From: DASSNR01 sp036278935
GTDB lineage: Bacteria > Gemmatimonadota > Gemmatimonadetes > Gemmatimonadales > Gemmatimonadaceae
Direction of reading: 5' to 3'
Assembly (NCBI GenBank): GCA_036278935.1
Contig: DASUKA010000079.1
Location: 1 to 10,867, forward strand
DNA: 10,867 nt
The position numbers were made by a program, and so were the translations under genes. The notes beneath the pieces are model-generated. The model saw only the letters and a list, made by a program, of their open reading frames with translations. It was not told where the DNA came from and ran no database searches. The first letter of the stretch is position 1; every line of letters starts with the position of its first letter. This document shows positions 1 to 6,721 of this stretch, one piece after another.

Positions 1-165
1 GTCCATCACCAGAGAATTCTCTCCTACATCACCGCTACGTCCAAATCGCGAGACGATCGGCTGCTAGCCTCCAACGGGGTCTGGAGATTGCATGGAGACA
101 TGGTCGAGCCCGGCGCGGTACGGGCAAATAGTAGCGACTCAGTCATAAATCACGTAGGAGGGATC
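1..165. other. Left-edge non-coding stretch with a 12-bp palindrome
   Basis: I find no convincing gene here. The stretch holds the leader of the secreted protein that starts at 166. A perfect 12-bp palindrome, AGAGAATTCTCT, lies at 11-22 and could be an operator half-site pair or chance. A strong Shine-Dalgarno, TAGGAGGG, lies at 155-162, four bases before the ATG at 166, and decides that start. No good -35/-10 pair was recognised by eye. Confidence 0.4.
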
Positions 166-609
166 ATGAAGTTGACTCTCGCGGCGGTGGCGGCAATGAT
201 GATCATTCCCGGCATCGCGATGGCCCAGCAGGACACCACGACCCAGACGATGCAGCGCGACACGGGGATGATGCAATCGGATACGGGTATGCGTGGCGTG
301 ACGACGGATACCTCGCGTGGCGCAGTGGTGCCTGGGCAGCCCGGCGCGCAGAACATGGGGCTCTCGCAGCAGCAGGTGCGCCAGTTGCAGTCGGCGCTTG
401 ATTCCGCCGGATGCAGCGTGGAGAGCACCGGTCAGTTCGGGGCGACCACGGATAGTGCCGTCGCTTGCTTCCAGCAGAAGGAAAGCCTGACCGGCAACAA
501 TCTCAACGATGTGCTCCGGAAGTTGAACCTCGGCTTCACGGCCTCTGACAGTCTCATTCCCCGCTCTGGAATGGGCGCAGACACCTCGGGGCACGGGAAC
601 AAGAAATAG
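166..609 (+). CDS. Secreted peptidoglycan-binding-like (PGBD) protein
   Basis: A 147-residue exported protein of unknown exact role, probably associated with cell-wall peptidoglycan. Residues 1-20 form a classical Sec signal peptide (MKLT, then a hydrophobic core ending AMA before QQD). Residues about 21-55 are a low-complexity linker rich in Asp, Thr, Met and Gln, with two DTGM tetrapeptides. Residues about 66-122 resemble a PG_binding_1 helical domain: a V-x-x-L-Q-x-x-L-D start, then G-x-F-G, T-D-S-A-V and C-F-Q-Q-K, matching the family's 'G-x-x-T-x-x-A-V-x-x-F-Q' signature. Two Cys (in SAGCSV and VACFQ) could form a disulfide. There is no enzymatic domain, so it would bind rather than cut. 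The start at 166 was chosen over an in-frame ATG at 88 because TAGGAGGG sits just upstream and the signal peptide starts here. The PGBD call rests on pattern recognition. The gene appears monocistronic. Confidence 0.8.
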   Translation: MKLTLAAVAAMMIIPGIAMAQQDTTTQTMQRDTGMMQSDTGMRGVTTDTSRGAVVPGQPGAQNMGLSQQQVRQLQSALDSAGCSVESTGQFGATTDSAVACFQQKESLTGNNLNDVLRKLNLGFTASDSLIPRSGMGADTSGHGNKK

Positions 610-681
610 CGATCGCCAGATCCCTCCCGCTGTCGAGCGAGCCGATGGTCGGTCTCGCATACTGCGGCGGGGCCGAACGCA

Positions 682-715
682 CACGACCGGGGAGCCGACG
701 AGCTCCCCGGTCGTG
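682..715 (+). terminator. Perfect 14-bp hairpin after the PGBD gene
   Basis: CACGACCGGGGAGC at 682-695 pairs perfectly with GCTCCCCGGTCGTG at 702-715 around a 6-base loop. It lies about 73 bases after the TAG stop of the gene ending at 609 and is very GC-rich. No T-run follows, so it is an intrinsic-type terminator only in the loose sense seen in GC-rich genomes. It could equally be an RNA 3'-end stabiliser. Confidence 0.55.
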
Positions 716-988
716 CATCCATCCTCGATCGAACCCTCGAAGTGCTGTGCCGGATGAGGGCGCGGTGTCATATCGGTGCGATAAATGCAATACCTATGTG
801 GCTGCACTGCGCTGGTGGCAGAGCGCTTGAGACGGGTCGGGTCGGGCCCGCCCACCGCAGGGTGGACACGGGAACGAGGTATGCGTGCATAACTTTTCTG
901 GCTGGATGACGCGCAGCGAGGAGCCGTGGCGGGAGATCAATCACACAATGCCCTGCATCCCTGACGAACCTGGCAATGGGCCAGCCGC

Positions 989-1037
989 AAGGTGTCGCGG
1001 CGCGGTCGCGAACACCTTGTCCGCCGTGATTCGGACA
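989..1037 (+). promoter_or_regulatory. Double hairpin in the leader of the membrane-protein gene
   Basis: The first stem pairs AAGGTGTCGCG (989-999) with CGCGAACACCTT (1007-1018): eleven base pairs with one bulged A at 1011 and a 7-base loop. The second pairs TGTCCG (1018-1023) with CGGACA (1032-1037). The two share base 1018, so they stack or compete. The ATG at 1070 follows 32 bases later, after a purine-rich Shine-Dalgarno (GAAGGGGGAG, 1054-1063). The position suggests a 5' untranslated structure, but no known riboswitch class is recognised. Confidence 0.45.
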
Positions 1038-1069
1038 GGGAGAGGACGCATGGAGAAGGGGGAGCGATT

Positions 1070-1726
1070 ATGGACAATCAGATCGGAGTGACGTACACGG
1101 GCGACCAGGCACATGCAGCGAGCGTGGAAGCCGGCTCAACGGGAGAGGCCGTGGCGGGAGCCGCGGCGGTGGTGCTGGGAATCCTCGGGCTCATTGGCCT
1201 GCTGCCAACTGTGTTGGCCTCCATCGCGACCATCGCTGCAGGGGTCGGCTTGCTCCTGTCTGGCGGCGCTATCGCGGGACGCTTCTCGCGGATGGCGGCT
1301 GACATCTCACCGAATCGGTCTCACCAGGAAGTCACGGGTAGTCTCGGGATGGAAGCGCTTGCCGGGGCCGCCGGCGTCGTGCTCGGTATTCTCGGGCTCC
1401 TGGGCGTCGACGCATCCTCGCTGCTTCCGATAGCCGCTATTGTCCTGGGTGCGGGACTCATCATGGCGGGTGGCGCCCGCTCGCGGCTCGAGACGCTCTC
1501 ACATCGGCGCGCTGCGGGTACCGAGTCGCGTACGATGGAAGACGTCGTCTATGTGTCGAGTGGGTCCGACCTGCTCGTGGGCGTTGGCACCATCGTGTTG
1601 GGAATTCTCGCGCTGAGCGGGGTTGCGCCACTCACGCTGGTACTCATTTCGATGCTCAGCCTGGGAGCGGCCCTGCTGTTGGGCGGCTCGACGATTGCCG
1701 CGCAGGTGTTCGGCCATTTCGGGTGA
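1070..1726 (+). CDS. Membrane protein of three tandem two-helix repeats
   Basis: A 218-residue integral inner-membrane protein of unknown function. It consists of three copies of a unit of about 50 residues, each with two hydrophobic helices rich in Gly, Ala and Leu. The units cover about residues 21-70, 89-140 and 163-212. Each opens with a near-identical helix (VVLGILGL at 34-41, VVLGILGL at 103-110, IVLGILAL at 175-182) and ends with a Gly-rich turn (LLLSGG, LIMAGG, LLLGGS). The spacing is 69 and 72 residues, with soluble linkers rich in Arg, Ser and His between units. Six transmembrane segments are therefore expected. There is no signal peptide, and the first 20 residues are polar. The ATG at 1070 was chosen over upstream in-frame starts because of the purine-rich Shine-Dalgarno and because the upstream stretch encodes an implausible Arg-rich peptide in the hairpin region. 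Glycine-packed small membrane-protein repeats or a stress-type membrane protein are possible roles, but I do not recognise a named family. Confidence 0.8.
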   Translation: MDNQIGVTYTGDQAHAASVEAGSTGEAVAGAAAVVLGILGLIGLLPTVLASIATIAAGVGLLLSGGAIAGRFSRMAADISPNRSHQEVTGSLGMEALAGAAGVVLGILGLLGVDASSLLPIAAIVLGAGLIMAGGARSRLETLSHRRAAGTESRTMEDVVYVSSGSDLLVGVGTIVLGILALSGVAPLTLVLISMLSLGAALLLGGSTIAAQVFGHFG

Positions 1727-1825
1727 GGTTGGGTCCCCGGGGACGGGCGCCACAAGCCCTGGACCCGGTGAATGAGAGGAGCGCGCTGCGGTCGGGAGCA
1801 GGATAGTCGCAGCGAGGCCGAACAG

Positions 1826-1861
1826 GAACGGGCGCCGTCAGTGTATCGACGGCGCCCGTTC
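1826..1861. terminator. Bidirectional hairpin terminator between convergent genes
   Basis: GAACGGGCGCCGTC (1826-1839) and GACGGCGCCCGTTC (1848-1861) form a perfect 14-bp stem with an 8-base loop. The element lies 99 bases after the + strand stop at 1726 and 28 bases beyond the - strand stop at 1890, exactly where two convergent transcripts must end. There is no long T-run on either side, as is often the case in GC-rich bacteria. Confidence 0.7.
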
Positions 1862-1889
1862 GCATGCGACACGGTCTGCTGGATAGCGG

Positions 1890-3083
1890 CTACGGCCGCC
1901 AGCTCGGTCGCGCCTGGATCTGGCCGGGGTTGCTGTGCACCTGCCTGCGGTTCTGTCCGTCGGCGTCCACGAGGAAGAGCTGCTCGGACTGGGTACCCGT
2001 CGCAAAGAACGCGATCGTGGTGCCGTCGGGGGAATAGACCGGCCCCGCGTTGTCGACCGTCGAGCCCGAGGTGATTGCTGTCTGGCTCGATCCATCGGCG
2101 TTCATCTTGAAGATCTCCCGGTGCGCACCCTGCTTCGAGTCGTACAGGATGGTCTTGCTGTCGCCGGACCACGACGGATGCTGATCGTCGGTGCCGGTGG
2201 TGAGCTGCTTGGGTGCCGTTTTCCCCGCGGCATCGATGCTCCAGATATTGAACGAGCCCGTTTGCCTGGATTGGAACGCGATCGTGGTGCCGTCGGGAGA
2301 CCAGGCGGGATAGCTGGTGAGCGCCACGGAGTCCGGCCCGCTCTCGCCGGACGGCGGGGTCATATGAGTGAGCTGGGTGACACTGCTGCCATCGGCGTTC
2401 ATCACGAAGATCTGCGCGTGACCCGCGCGTGTGGAGGTAAAGGCGATCTTCGTTCCGTCTGGCGACCAGGTGGCCACGCCATCCTGTGCCGTGTCGGAGG
2501 TGAGTCGCTTGAGGTTCCCACCATTCGCGTCCATCACGTAGACATCGGCGTTGCCGTTGGCGAGTCTCAGGAAGAGAATCTTGCTGCCATCCGGGGACCA
2601 GACGGGCACTTCGTTGTTGGTGGTGTCGCTGAGGAGAGGCGTGAGCCCCGTGCCATCCTGGTCGACCACCCAGATGTCGGAGATGCCGCTGGAGCTGGAC
2701 TCGAACGCGAGTTGCTGAGCGCAGGTCACTTGAAAGGAGACCGTCGCGCTCGCCCCCGCTGTCACGGTCACGGTCTGTGTGGCGTTGGCCACGCTACAAT
2801 TGGGGGCGAGTCCGGAGAGCGTGATGGCGTGCGAGCCGGCGGTCACACCATCGAGCGTGATGCTGGCCGTGTCGCCGACGCTCTGTGCCTGGCCGCCGTC
2901 GACGGAGATGCTGTATCCGTCGGCGTCGAGATTGTGTCCCGTCGTCGCTGTAGAAACCTGCACGCTCCCGGTATCCGGACCGAGCGGGGTGTGCTTGTCG
3001 CTGCCACATGCGGCGGCCACCAGCAGCACCGTGCCGGCCGCAAGAGTACGAATGACGACCGTGGGAACACGCTTCCACGACAT
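1890..3083 (-). CDS. TolB-like beta-propeller lipoprotein
   Basis: A 397-residue exported lipoprotein. Residues 1-26 are a lipoprotein signal peptide: basic start, hydrophobic core and lipobox AAAC with Cys26, followed by GSD. Residues about 38-123 are a small beta domain resembling PEGA/Ig-like modules (GSVQVST start, DADGY, VTAGSHAITLSG, two Cys at 96 and 121 that may pair). Residues about 125-397 are a six-bladed WD40-like/PD40 propeller of the TolB type: WSPDG at 162-166, 206-210 and 261-265, WSGDS at 305-309 and YSPDG at 350-354, each preceded by an MDANG/MNADG-type strand. The terminal PSWRP probably closes the ring. Such propellers usually bind proteins or sugars. No Pal or TolA neighbour is present, so it is not the housekeeping tolB. 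The ATG at 3083 was chosen over upstream in-frame codons because AGGAG lies 5-9 bases upstream and the signal peptide starts there. It is a single gene, transcribed away from 3426. Confidence 0.9.
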   Translation of the reverse strand: MSWKRVPTVVIRTLAAGTVLLVAAACGSDKHTPLGPDTGSVQVSTATTGHNLDADGYSISVDGGQAQSVGDTASITLDGVTAGSHAITLSGLAPNCSVANATQTVTVTAGASATVSFQVTCAQQLAFESSSSGISDIWVVDQDGTGLTPLLSDTTNNEVPVWSPDGSKILFLRLANGNADVYVMDANGGNLKRLTSDTAQDGVATWSPDGTKIAFTSTRAGHAQIFVMNADGSSVTQLTHMTPPSGESGPDSVALTSYPAWSPDGTTIAFQSRQTGSFNIWSIDAAGKTAPKQLTTGTDDQHPSWSGDSKTILYDSKQGAHREIFKMNADGSSQTAITSGSTVDNAGPVYSPDGTTIAFFATGTQSEQLFLVDADGQNRRQVHSNPGQIQARPSWRP

Positions 3084-3425
3084 GAATGGCTCCTGGAAAG
3101 AGTAGGGGCATGAGACGACACCGGGGCAGCCCATGAGGTAGACGATTACAGAGCCGCCCCGCCACGCGGGACGGGCGCTCGGCCTGTCAGATTTCATGCC
3201 ACCGCGCACTGCGTTCGGCCCGCGACTGCACTCCATGATACCCCGTCATGGCTGGCATCAGGAAGGCCCCCGCTCAATTCACGCATTCCGCCTTGCGGTG
3301 GATGGGAGCATTTGTACGCACGCCGGACGGTGCGCTGCACCTCGTCTCTCTTTCCGCGGCACGTGCTGGCGGCTAGTGTTGTCGAGAGGGATGGACGAAC
3401 ACAGAGGGGCTCACCTGGAGAGTTC
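3084..3425. promoter_or_regulatory. Divergent intergenic region between two envelope genes
   Basis: These 342 bases separate the leftward lipoprotein gene from the rightward small cysteine protein, so both promoters should lie here. On the - strand TGTAAT (complement of 3145-3150) is a 5-of-6 match to a -10 box, but no matching -35 stands at the right distance. No strong inverted repeat or convincing coding frame was seen. AGGAGCC (3088-3094, - strand) and GGAGAG (3417-3422, + strand) are the two ribosome-binding sites. Confidence 0.4.
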
Positions 3426-3698
3426 ATGAAGAAGCCCGGCAGGGTACTTGGGATCGTAGTGGTGCTGGCGCTCGCGGCGTTTCTCCTGTGGTCCACGCTT
3501 GCGTCACAGAAGGCCCAATGCAACGTATGCGTGGAGTTCAAGGGGCAGCGCAACTGCGCCTCCGCATCGGCCGCCTCGCCCAAGGAGGCGGCCCGTTCGG
3601 CGCAGGAGACTGCGTGCGGCGTGCTCGCGAAGGGGATGGATGAATCGATCAGCTGTCAGAATGTGCAGCCGCTGTCCTCAAAGTGCACGAGTGGGTAA
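3426..3698 (+). CDS. Small anchored six-cysteine protein
   Basis: A 90-residue protein with a basic MKKPGR start and one hydrophobic helix at about residues 8-26. This is either an uncleaved membrane anchor or a signal peptide that leaves the rest outside the cytoplasm. The exported part has six Cys (32, 35, 44, 64, 77, 87), including a C-x-x-C pair, which suits three disulfides or metal binding. The core pattern (CNVCVEF, RNCASA, an Ala/Glu-rich helix leading to TACG, then GMDESISCQN) resembles a small uncharacterised protein family I recall from Gram-negative genomes; no function is known to me. The start at 3426 fits GGAGAG four bases upstream and the canonical MKK opening. Upstream in-frame codons would add an Arg/Ser-rich segment that hides the signal sequence. 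It is monocistronic, and its transcript runs into the repeat element that follows. Confidence 0.75.
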   Translation: MKKPGRVLGIVVVLALAAFLLWSTLASQKAQCNVCVEFKGQRNCASASAASPKEAARSAQETACGVLAKGMDESISCQNVQPLSSKCTSG

Positions 3699-3720
3699 GG
3701 TGGGTTGTGAGTCATGAAAA

Positions 3721-3815
3721 TAGGGTGTAGGGAGTAGGGTGTAGGGTGGGTGGAGAAAGGACCCCCTCTCGCCGTAGCCGCTTCCCGACACCCCACACCC
3801 TACTCCCTTACACCC
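3721..3815. repeat. Inverted TAGGGTG heptad arrays with G-quadruplex potential
   Basis: On the + strand four heptads run head to tail: TAGGGTG (3721), TAGGGAG (3728), TAGGGTG (3735), TAGGGTG (3742). The mirror array lies at 3792-3815 on the - strand with one inserted A and one changed base, so the arms can form a long imperfect stem around a spacer of about 45 bases. Three-G runs spaced by four bases at 3723-3746 fit the classical G4 pattern, and the - strand arm fits it too with loops of 5, 4 and 3. The element fills the gap between the convergent genes ending at 3698 and 3832, so termination is a likely role. Confidence 0.8.
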
Positions 3816-3831
3816 GCGCCTCGCTTGCCAT

Positions 3832-5166
3832 TCAGAGCGGGAGACGCAGCCGCGCCTCGCAGCCGCGCTCATCCGTGCGGTTCGCGAGCGTGAGCGTTCC
3901 TCCGTGCGCCTCGGCGATCTGCCGGCTCAGCGCGAGCCCGATGCCGGAGCCGTTCGGTTTGGTGGTGAAGAACGGCACGAAGAGGTTGGCCGTATCGGCG
4001 AGGCCCAGCCCATCGTCCTCCACCCATAGCTCCATCGCGGTGCCGATGCGGGTCCATCCCACGCGCACCCCGCCGCCGGTCTCGATGGCGGCGTCGGCGC
4101 CATTGCGGACGAGATTGATCAGCAGTTGATCGAGCTGATCGCCATCCGCGTTGATGACGAGATCCGGGCCCGGCAAGACGACCACGGGAATGCGCGTCTC
4201 CAACCGCGCGATGCGCTCGACCCACGCGCATACCGGGAGCGGAGCGCGGTGCGGGCGGGGCAGGCGCGCGAGCAGCGCGTACGATGACATGAAACGGCTG
4301 AGCGATTCGGAGCGACTCGCGATGACCGCGAGTCCTTGCTGCAGATCATCCTCCCAATCAGTTGCCCGCTGCTGCCGGCCGATGAGCCCTTGCAAACTTC
4401 CGGCGATGGACTTGATGGGTGTGAGCGAATTGTTGATCTCGTGGCCGAGCACGCGCACGAGGCGCTGCCATGCCTGCCGCTCCTCCTCGCGCAACGTGCG
4501 GCTCAGGTCGGTGAGAACGAGGAAGTGATGCCGGCGCCCGCCCTGGCGGAAGGTTCCGCGACGCATCTCCCAGCGCCCCGCACGGCCAGGGAACGTCGCA
4601 TCGAAGGTGCGAGTGTCCTCGCTGCCGTGCAGCCATTCGGCAAGTCCCAGCGCGGCAGACGTACGGCCGATGAGCCGCTCGGCGGGTTGCGCGAGCAGCC
4701 GCTCGCCGCCACGGTTCACCAGGCGCAACTGATGCTGCTCGTCGAACGCGAAGATGGCGACGTCCACCTCGGTCATCACAGCGCGCAGGAGTGCGGTGGC
4801 CTCGAGCGCGCCGAGTCGTTGTGCGCGCAACGTCTCACCCAGCATGTTGACTTCCAGCAGGGCGAGGCCGAGTGCGTCGTCGCTGCGCGCGCCTCGCGCG
4901 CGAATGGAGAAGTCGCCCTCGCGCAGCGCCGCGAGCAGGTTCGAGATGGTCTGCAGCGGTCGCACGATGCGCTCGATCAATGCCGCGGTGCAGCCGAGCC
5001 AGAGCCCAACGATGAGGACCGTGAGGGTCCACTCCACGCGCGATGAGTACGCGCCTGTCCAGAGGAGAAGGAGCGCTATCCCCGCGCCCGGCAGGCCGAC
5101 CAGAGTGGCCAGGGCAAGGATGCGGCGCTCGTAATGTCGCGCGGAGCGCCGCTCGTCAGAGGCCAT
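3832..5166 (-). CDS. NtrY-like sensor histidine kinase with HAMP and PAS
   Basis: A 444-residue membrane sensor kinase that should phosphorylate the regulator encoded just upstream. Order: two transmembrane helices (about residues 15-38 and 46-64) with a loop of only about seven residues, a HAMP linker (about 65-118), a PAS-like domain (about 122-222), then dimerisation and catalytic domains. The H-box is GHEINNSLTPI with the phospho-acceptor His242. The N-box is NLVRNGADAA (Asn355), G1 is DDGLGL (384-389), the F-box is FVPFFTTK (396-403) and G2 is GSGIGLALS (406-414). All key residues are present, so it should be active. The near absence of a periplasmic domain separates it from classical NtrY and suggests sensing in the membrane or through the cytoplasmic PAS. 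Its ATG lies inside the 3' end of the regulator gene (11-bp overlap), which implies translational coupling. The heptad repeat starts 17 bases past its stop. Confidence 0.94.
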   Translation of the reverse strand: MASDERRSARHYERRILALATLVGLPGAGIALLLLWTGAYSSRVEWTLTVLIVGLWLGCTAALIERIVRPLQTISNLLAALREGDFSIRARGARSDDALGLALLEVNMLGETLRAQRLGALEATALLRAVMTEVDVAIFAFDEQHQLRLVNRGGERLLAQPAERLIGRTSAALGLAEWLHGSEDTRTFDATFPGRAGRWEMRRGTFRQGGRRHHFLVLTDLSRTLREEERQAWQRLVRVLGHEINNSLTPIKSIAGSLQGLIGRQQRATDWEDDLQQGLAVIASRSESLSRFMSSYALLARLPRPHRAPLPVCAWVERIARLETRIPVVVLPGPDLVINADGDQLDQLLINLVRNGADAAIETGGGVRVGWTRIGTAMELWVEDDGLGLADTANLFVPFFTTKPNGSGIGLALSRQIAEAHGGTLTLANRTDERGCEARLRLPL

Positions 5167-6514
5167 GGGCCGCGAGGCGGCGATAGAGCGCGCTCCGGCT
5201 CAACCCCAGCGCTTTTGCCGCCTGACTCACGTTGCCCTCATAGCGAGTGAGCGCTTTCTGGATGAGGAGGCGCTCCATCTCATCGAGTGTCATCTCCTCC
5301 AGATGCGCGCTCGTGGCGGTGGCGGCAGCTGGTGCGTGCAGCCCCAGATCGCCCGCACGCACCAGCTCGCCCTGCGCGAGCAACACGGCACGCTCCACCG
5401 CGTGGTCCAATTCGCGTATGTTGCCGGGCCACGCGTGATCGAGGAGCGCCTGCATGGCCTGGAGATCGAAGCCGGTGAGTGTCTTGCGGTAGCGGCTGGC
5501 GTGTCGGCGCAGGAAGTACACCGCGAGCTGCGGAACGTCGTCGCGCCGCTCACGGAGCGGCGGCAGGTGGATCTCGATCGTGTTGAGGCGGAAGAGCAGG
5601 TCCTCGCGGAATCGGCCCGCAGCCACGTCCACGTGGAGGTCGGCGTTGGTGGCCGAGAGGACGCGCGCATTCACATGACGCGCGCGGGCAGATCCCACGC
5701 GCTCCACTTCTCCCGTCTGGAGCACGCGCAGCAGCTTGGCCTGCAGGTTGAGCGGGACATTCGCGATCTCATCGAGAAAGAGCGTGCCGCCATCGGCCAG
5801 CTCGAACCGGCCCACGCGATCCGCCTTGGCGTCGGTGAACGCGCCGCGCACATGACCGAAGAGCTCGCTCTCGAACACGCCTTCCGAGAGCCCGCCCATA
5901 TCGACGGGGACGAATGACTGTGAGGAGCGTGGCGAGACGGCGTGCAGCCAGCGGGCCACGAGCTCCTTGCCCGTGCCATGCTCGCCGGTCACGAGCACAT
6001 TGGCATCCGATGGGCCCACGCGCTGCATGAGCTGCAGGATAGGTTGCATGCATGGGGCGTCGGCGATGATGTGCGGCACGCCGTCCCTGCGCAGGATGCG
6101 GTTCTCGTTCTCCAGCCGTTGTGCCTTGCGGATGGCGCGCCCCAGCTCGATCTGCGAGTTCAGCGTCGCCATGAGGCGGGCGTTGTCCCAGGGTTTCTCG
6201 ATGTAATCCCAGGCGCCGCGGTGCATCGCCTCGACGGCGCTCTCCACACTTCCCCACGCCGTCATGACGATTACCGGGAGTGTCCAGTCGAGCGCCTGCA
6301 AGCGGGGCAGGAGATCGAGCCCTTCGCGTCCCGAGGTCGTGTCGCGCGTGTAGTTGAGATCCATGAGCAGCGCGTCGAAGTCGCGTGCCTGGAGCGCGGC
6401 GAGGATCGCGGAGGGCGAACGTGCCGTCTCGGTCTCGTGTCCTTCCCCCTTGAGCAGCAGGCGGAGGGCTTCGATGACGTCGGGCTGATCGTCGGCGATG
6501 AGGATACTCGGCAC
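5156..6514 (-). CDS. NtrC-family sigma54-dependent response regulator
   Basis: A 452-residue activator with three domains. The receiver (residues 3-120) has Asp8/Asp9, phospho-acceptor Asp52, Thr85 and Lys107, with an extended loop (NYTRDTTSGREG) after Asp52. The AAA+ domain (about 147-380) shows Walker A GEHGTGKE (177-184), Walker B GGTLFLDEI (242-250), sensor I ATNADL, the arginine-rich RFREDLLFRLN stretch (301-311) and WPGNIREL (362-369). The C-terminal Fis-type helix-turn-helix is at about 426-452. The sigma54-contacting loop reads GAFTDA (224-229) instead of GAFTGA. The start is GTG, reading MPSILIADDQ, the expected opening of a receiver; the ribosome-binding site is weak (GAG about 9 bases upstream). 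As I recall, receivers with this extended loop often sit next to MacB/HlyD-type transport genes, which fits the permease upstream. It probably activates sigma54 promoters in this module, but no such promoter was located. Confidence 0.95.
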   Translation of the reverse strand: MPSILIADDQPDVIEALRLLLKGEGHETETARSPSAILAALQARDFDALLMDLNYTRDTTSGREGLDLLPRLQALDWTLPVIVMTAWGSVESAVEAMHRGAWDYIEKPWDNARLMATLNSQIELGRAIRKAQRLENENRILRRDGVPHIIADAPCMQPILQLMQRVGPSDANVLVTGEHGTGKELVARWLHAVSPRSSQSFVPVDMGGLSEGVFESELFGHVRGAFTDAKADRVGRFELADGGTLFLDEIANVPLNLQAKLLRVLQTGEVERVGSARARHVNARVLSATNADLHVDVAAGRFREDLLFRLNTIEIHLPPLRERRDDVPQLAVYFLRRHASRYRKTLTGFDLQAMQALLDHAWPGNIRELDHAVERAVLLAQGELVRAGDLGLHAPAAATATSAHLEEMTLDEMERLLIQKALTRYEGNVSQAAKALGLSRSALYRRLAAHGL

Positions 6515-6721
6515 GGTCGGTCTCGAGGTTGGAGAGGCGCGGTTCAGCTCCGGGCCCTGGCGCGGGATGTCGCGTCTCCAAACATACGGAGCGGACAGGG
6601 ATCGGTGATAGCGGGGTTGGCTGGGAGAGGAGAAAAAAGGAGAGTGGAGAACGGCGAGCGAGGAGAAAGGAACCGGCTCACGGTAGGCAGTCCGTCCCCA
6701 TATGCCGTTTCTCCTTTCTCC
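6515..6721 (-). promoter_or_regulatory. Gap between permease and two-component operon
   Basis: These 207 bases contain the purine-rich inverted repeat in the half nearest the permease stop. About 110 bases of ordinary sequence next to the regulator start follow, where the regulator/kinase promoter should lie. I looked for a -24/-12 element (GG, ten bases, GC in sigma54 context) on the - strand and found no convincing one. No clear sigma70 pair was seen either. Confidence 0.35.

Larger units (their letters stand above)
610..1069. other. 460-bp spacer without a gene
   Basis: This stretch separates two + strand genes. It contains the 682-715 hairpin near its left end and a double hairpin near its right end. 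Short open frames exist on both strands, but none has a ribosome-binding site or a recognisable protein. A weak sigma70-like pair, TGGACA at 863-868 and CATAAC at 888-893, is spaced 19 bp apart. That is longer than optimal, so it is only a possible promoter for the gene at 1070. Confidence 0.45.

Noticed and set aside
139..855. - strand frame of 238 codons over the PGBD gene
   Set aside because: It spans a real + strand gene and the terminator-like hairpin and is Arg/His-rich, with no family resemblance.
1890..3083. Calling the propeller lipoprotein housekeeping tolB
   Set aside because: TolB is a soluble periplasmic protein next to pal and tolA. Here there is a lipobox, a different N-terminal domain and no tol genes.
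1935..3113. Long + strand open frame (392 codons) antisense to the TolB-like gene
   Set aside because: It mirrors the - strand propeller gene, is rich in Arg, Gly and Val, has no domain or ribosome-binding site, and is a typical shadow frame in GC-rich DNA.
3678..3872. - strand frame encoding a Thr/Pro/Tyr/Leu repeat peptide
   Set aside because: The peptide is only the translation of the heptad repeat array and overlaps the kinase stop; repeat-derived frames of this kind are annotation artefacts.
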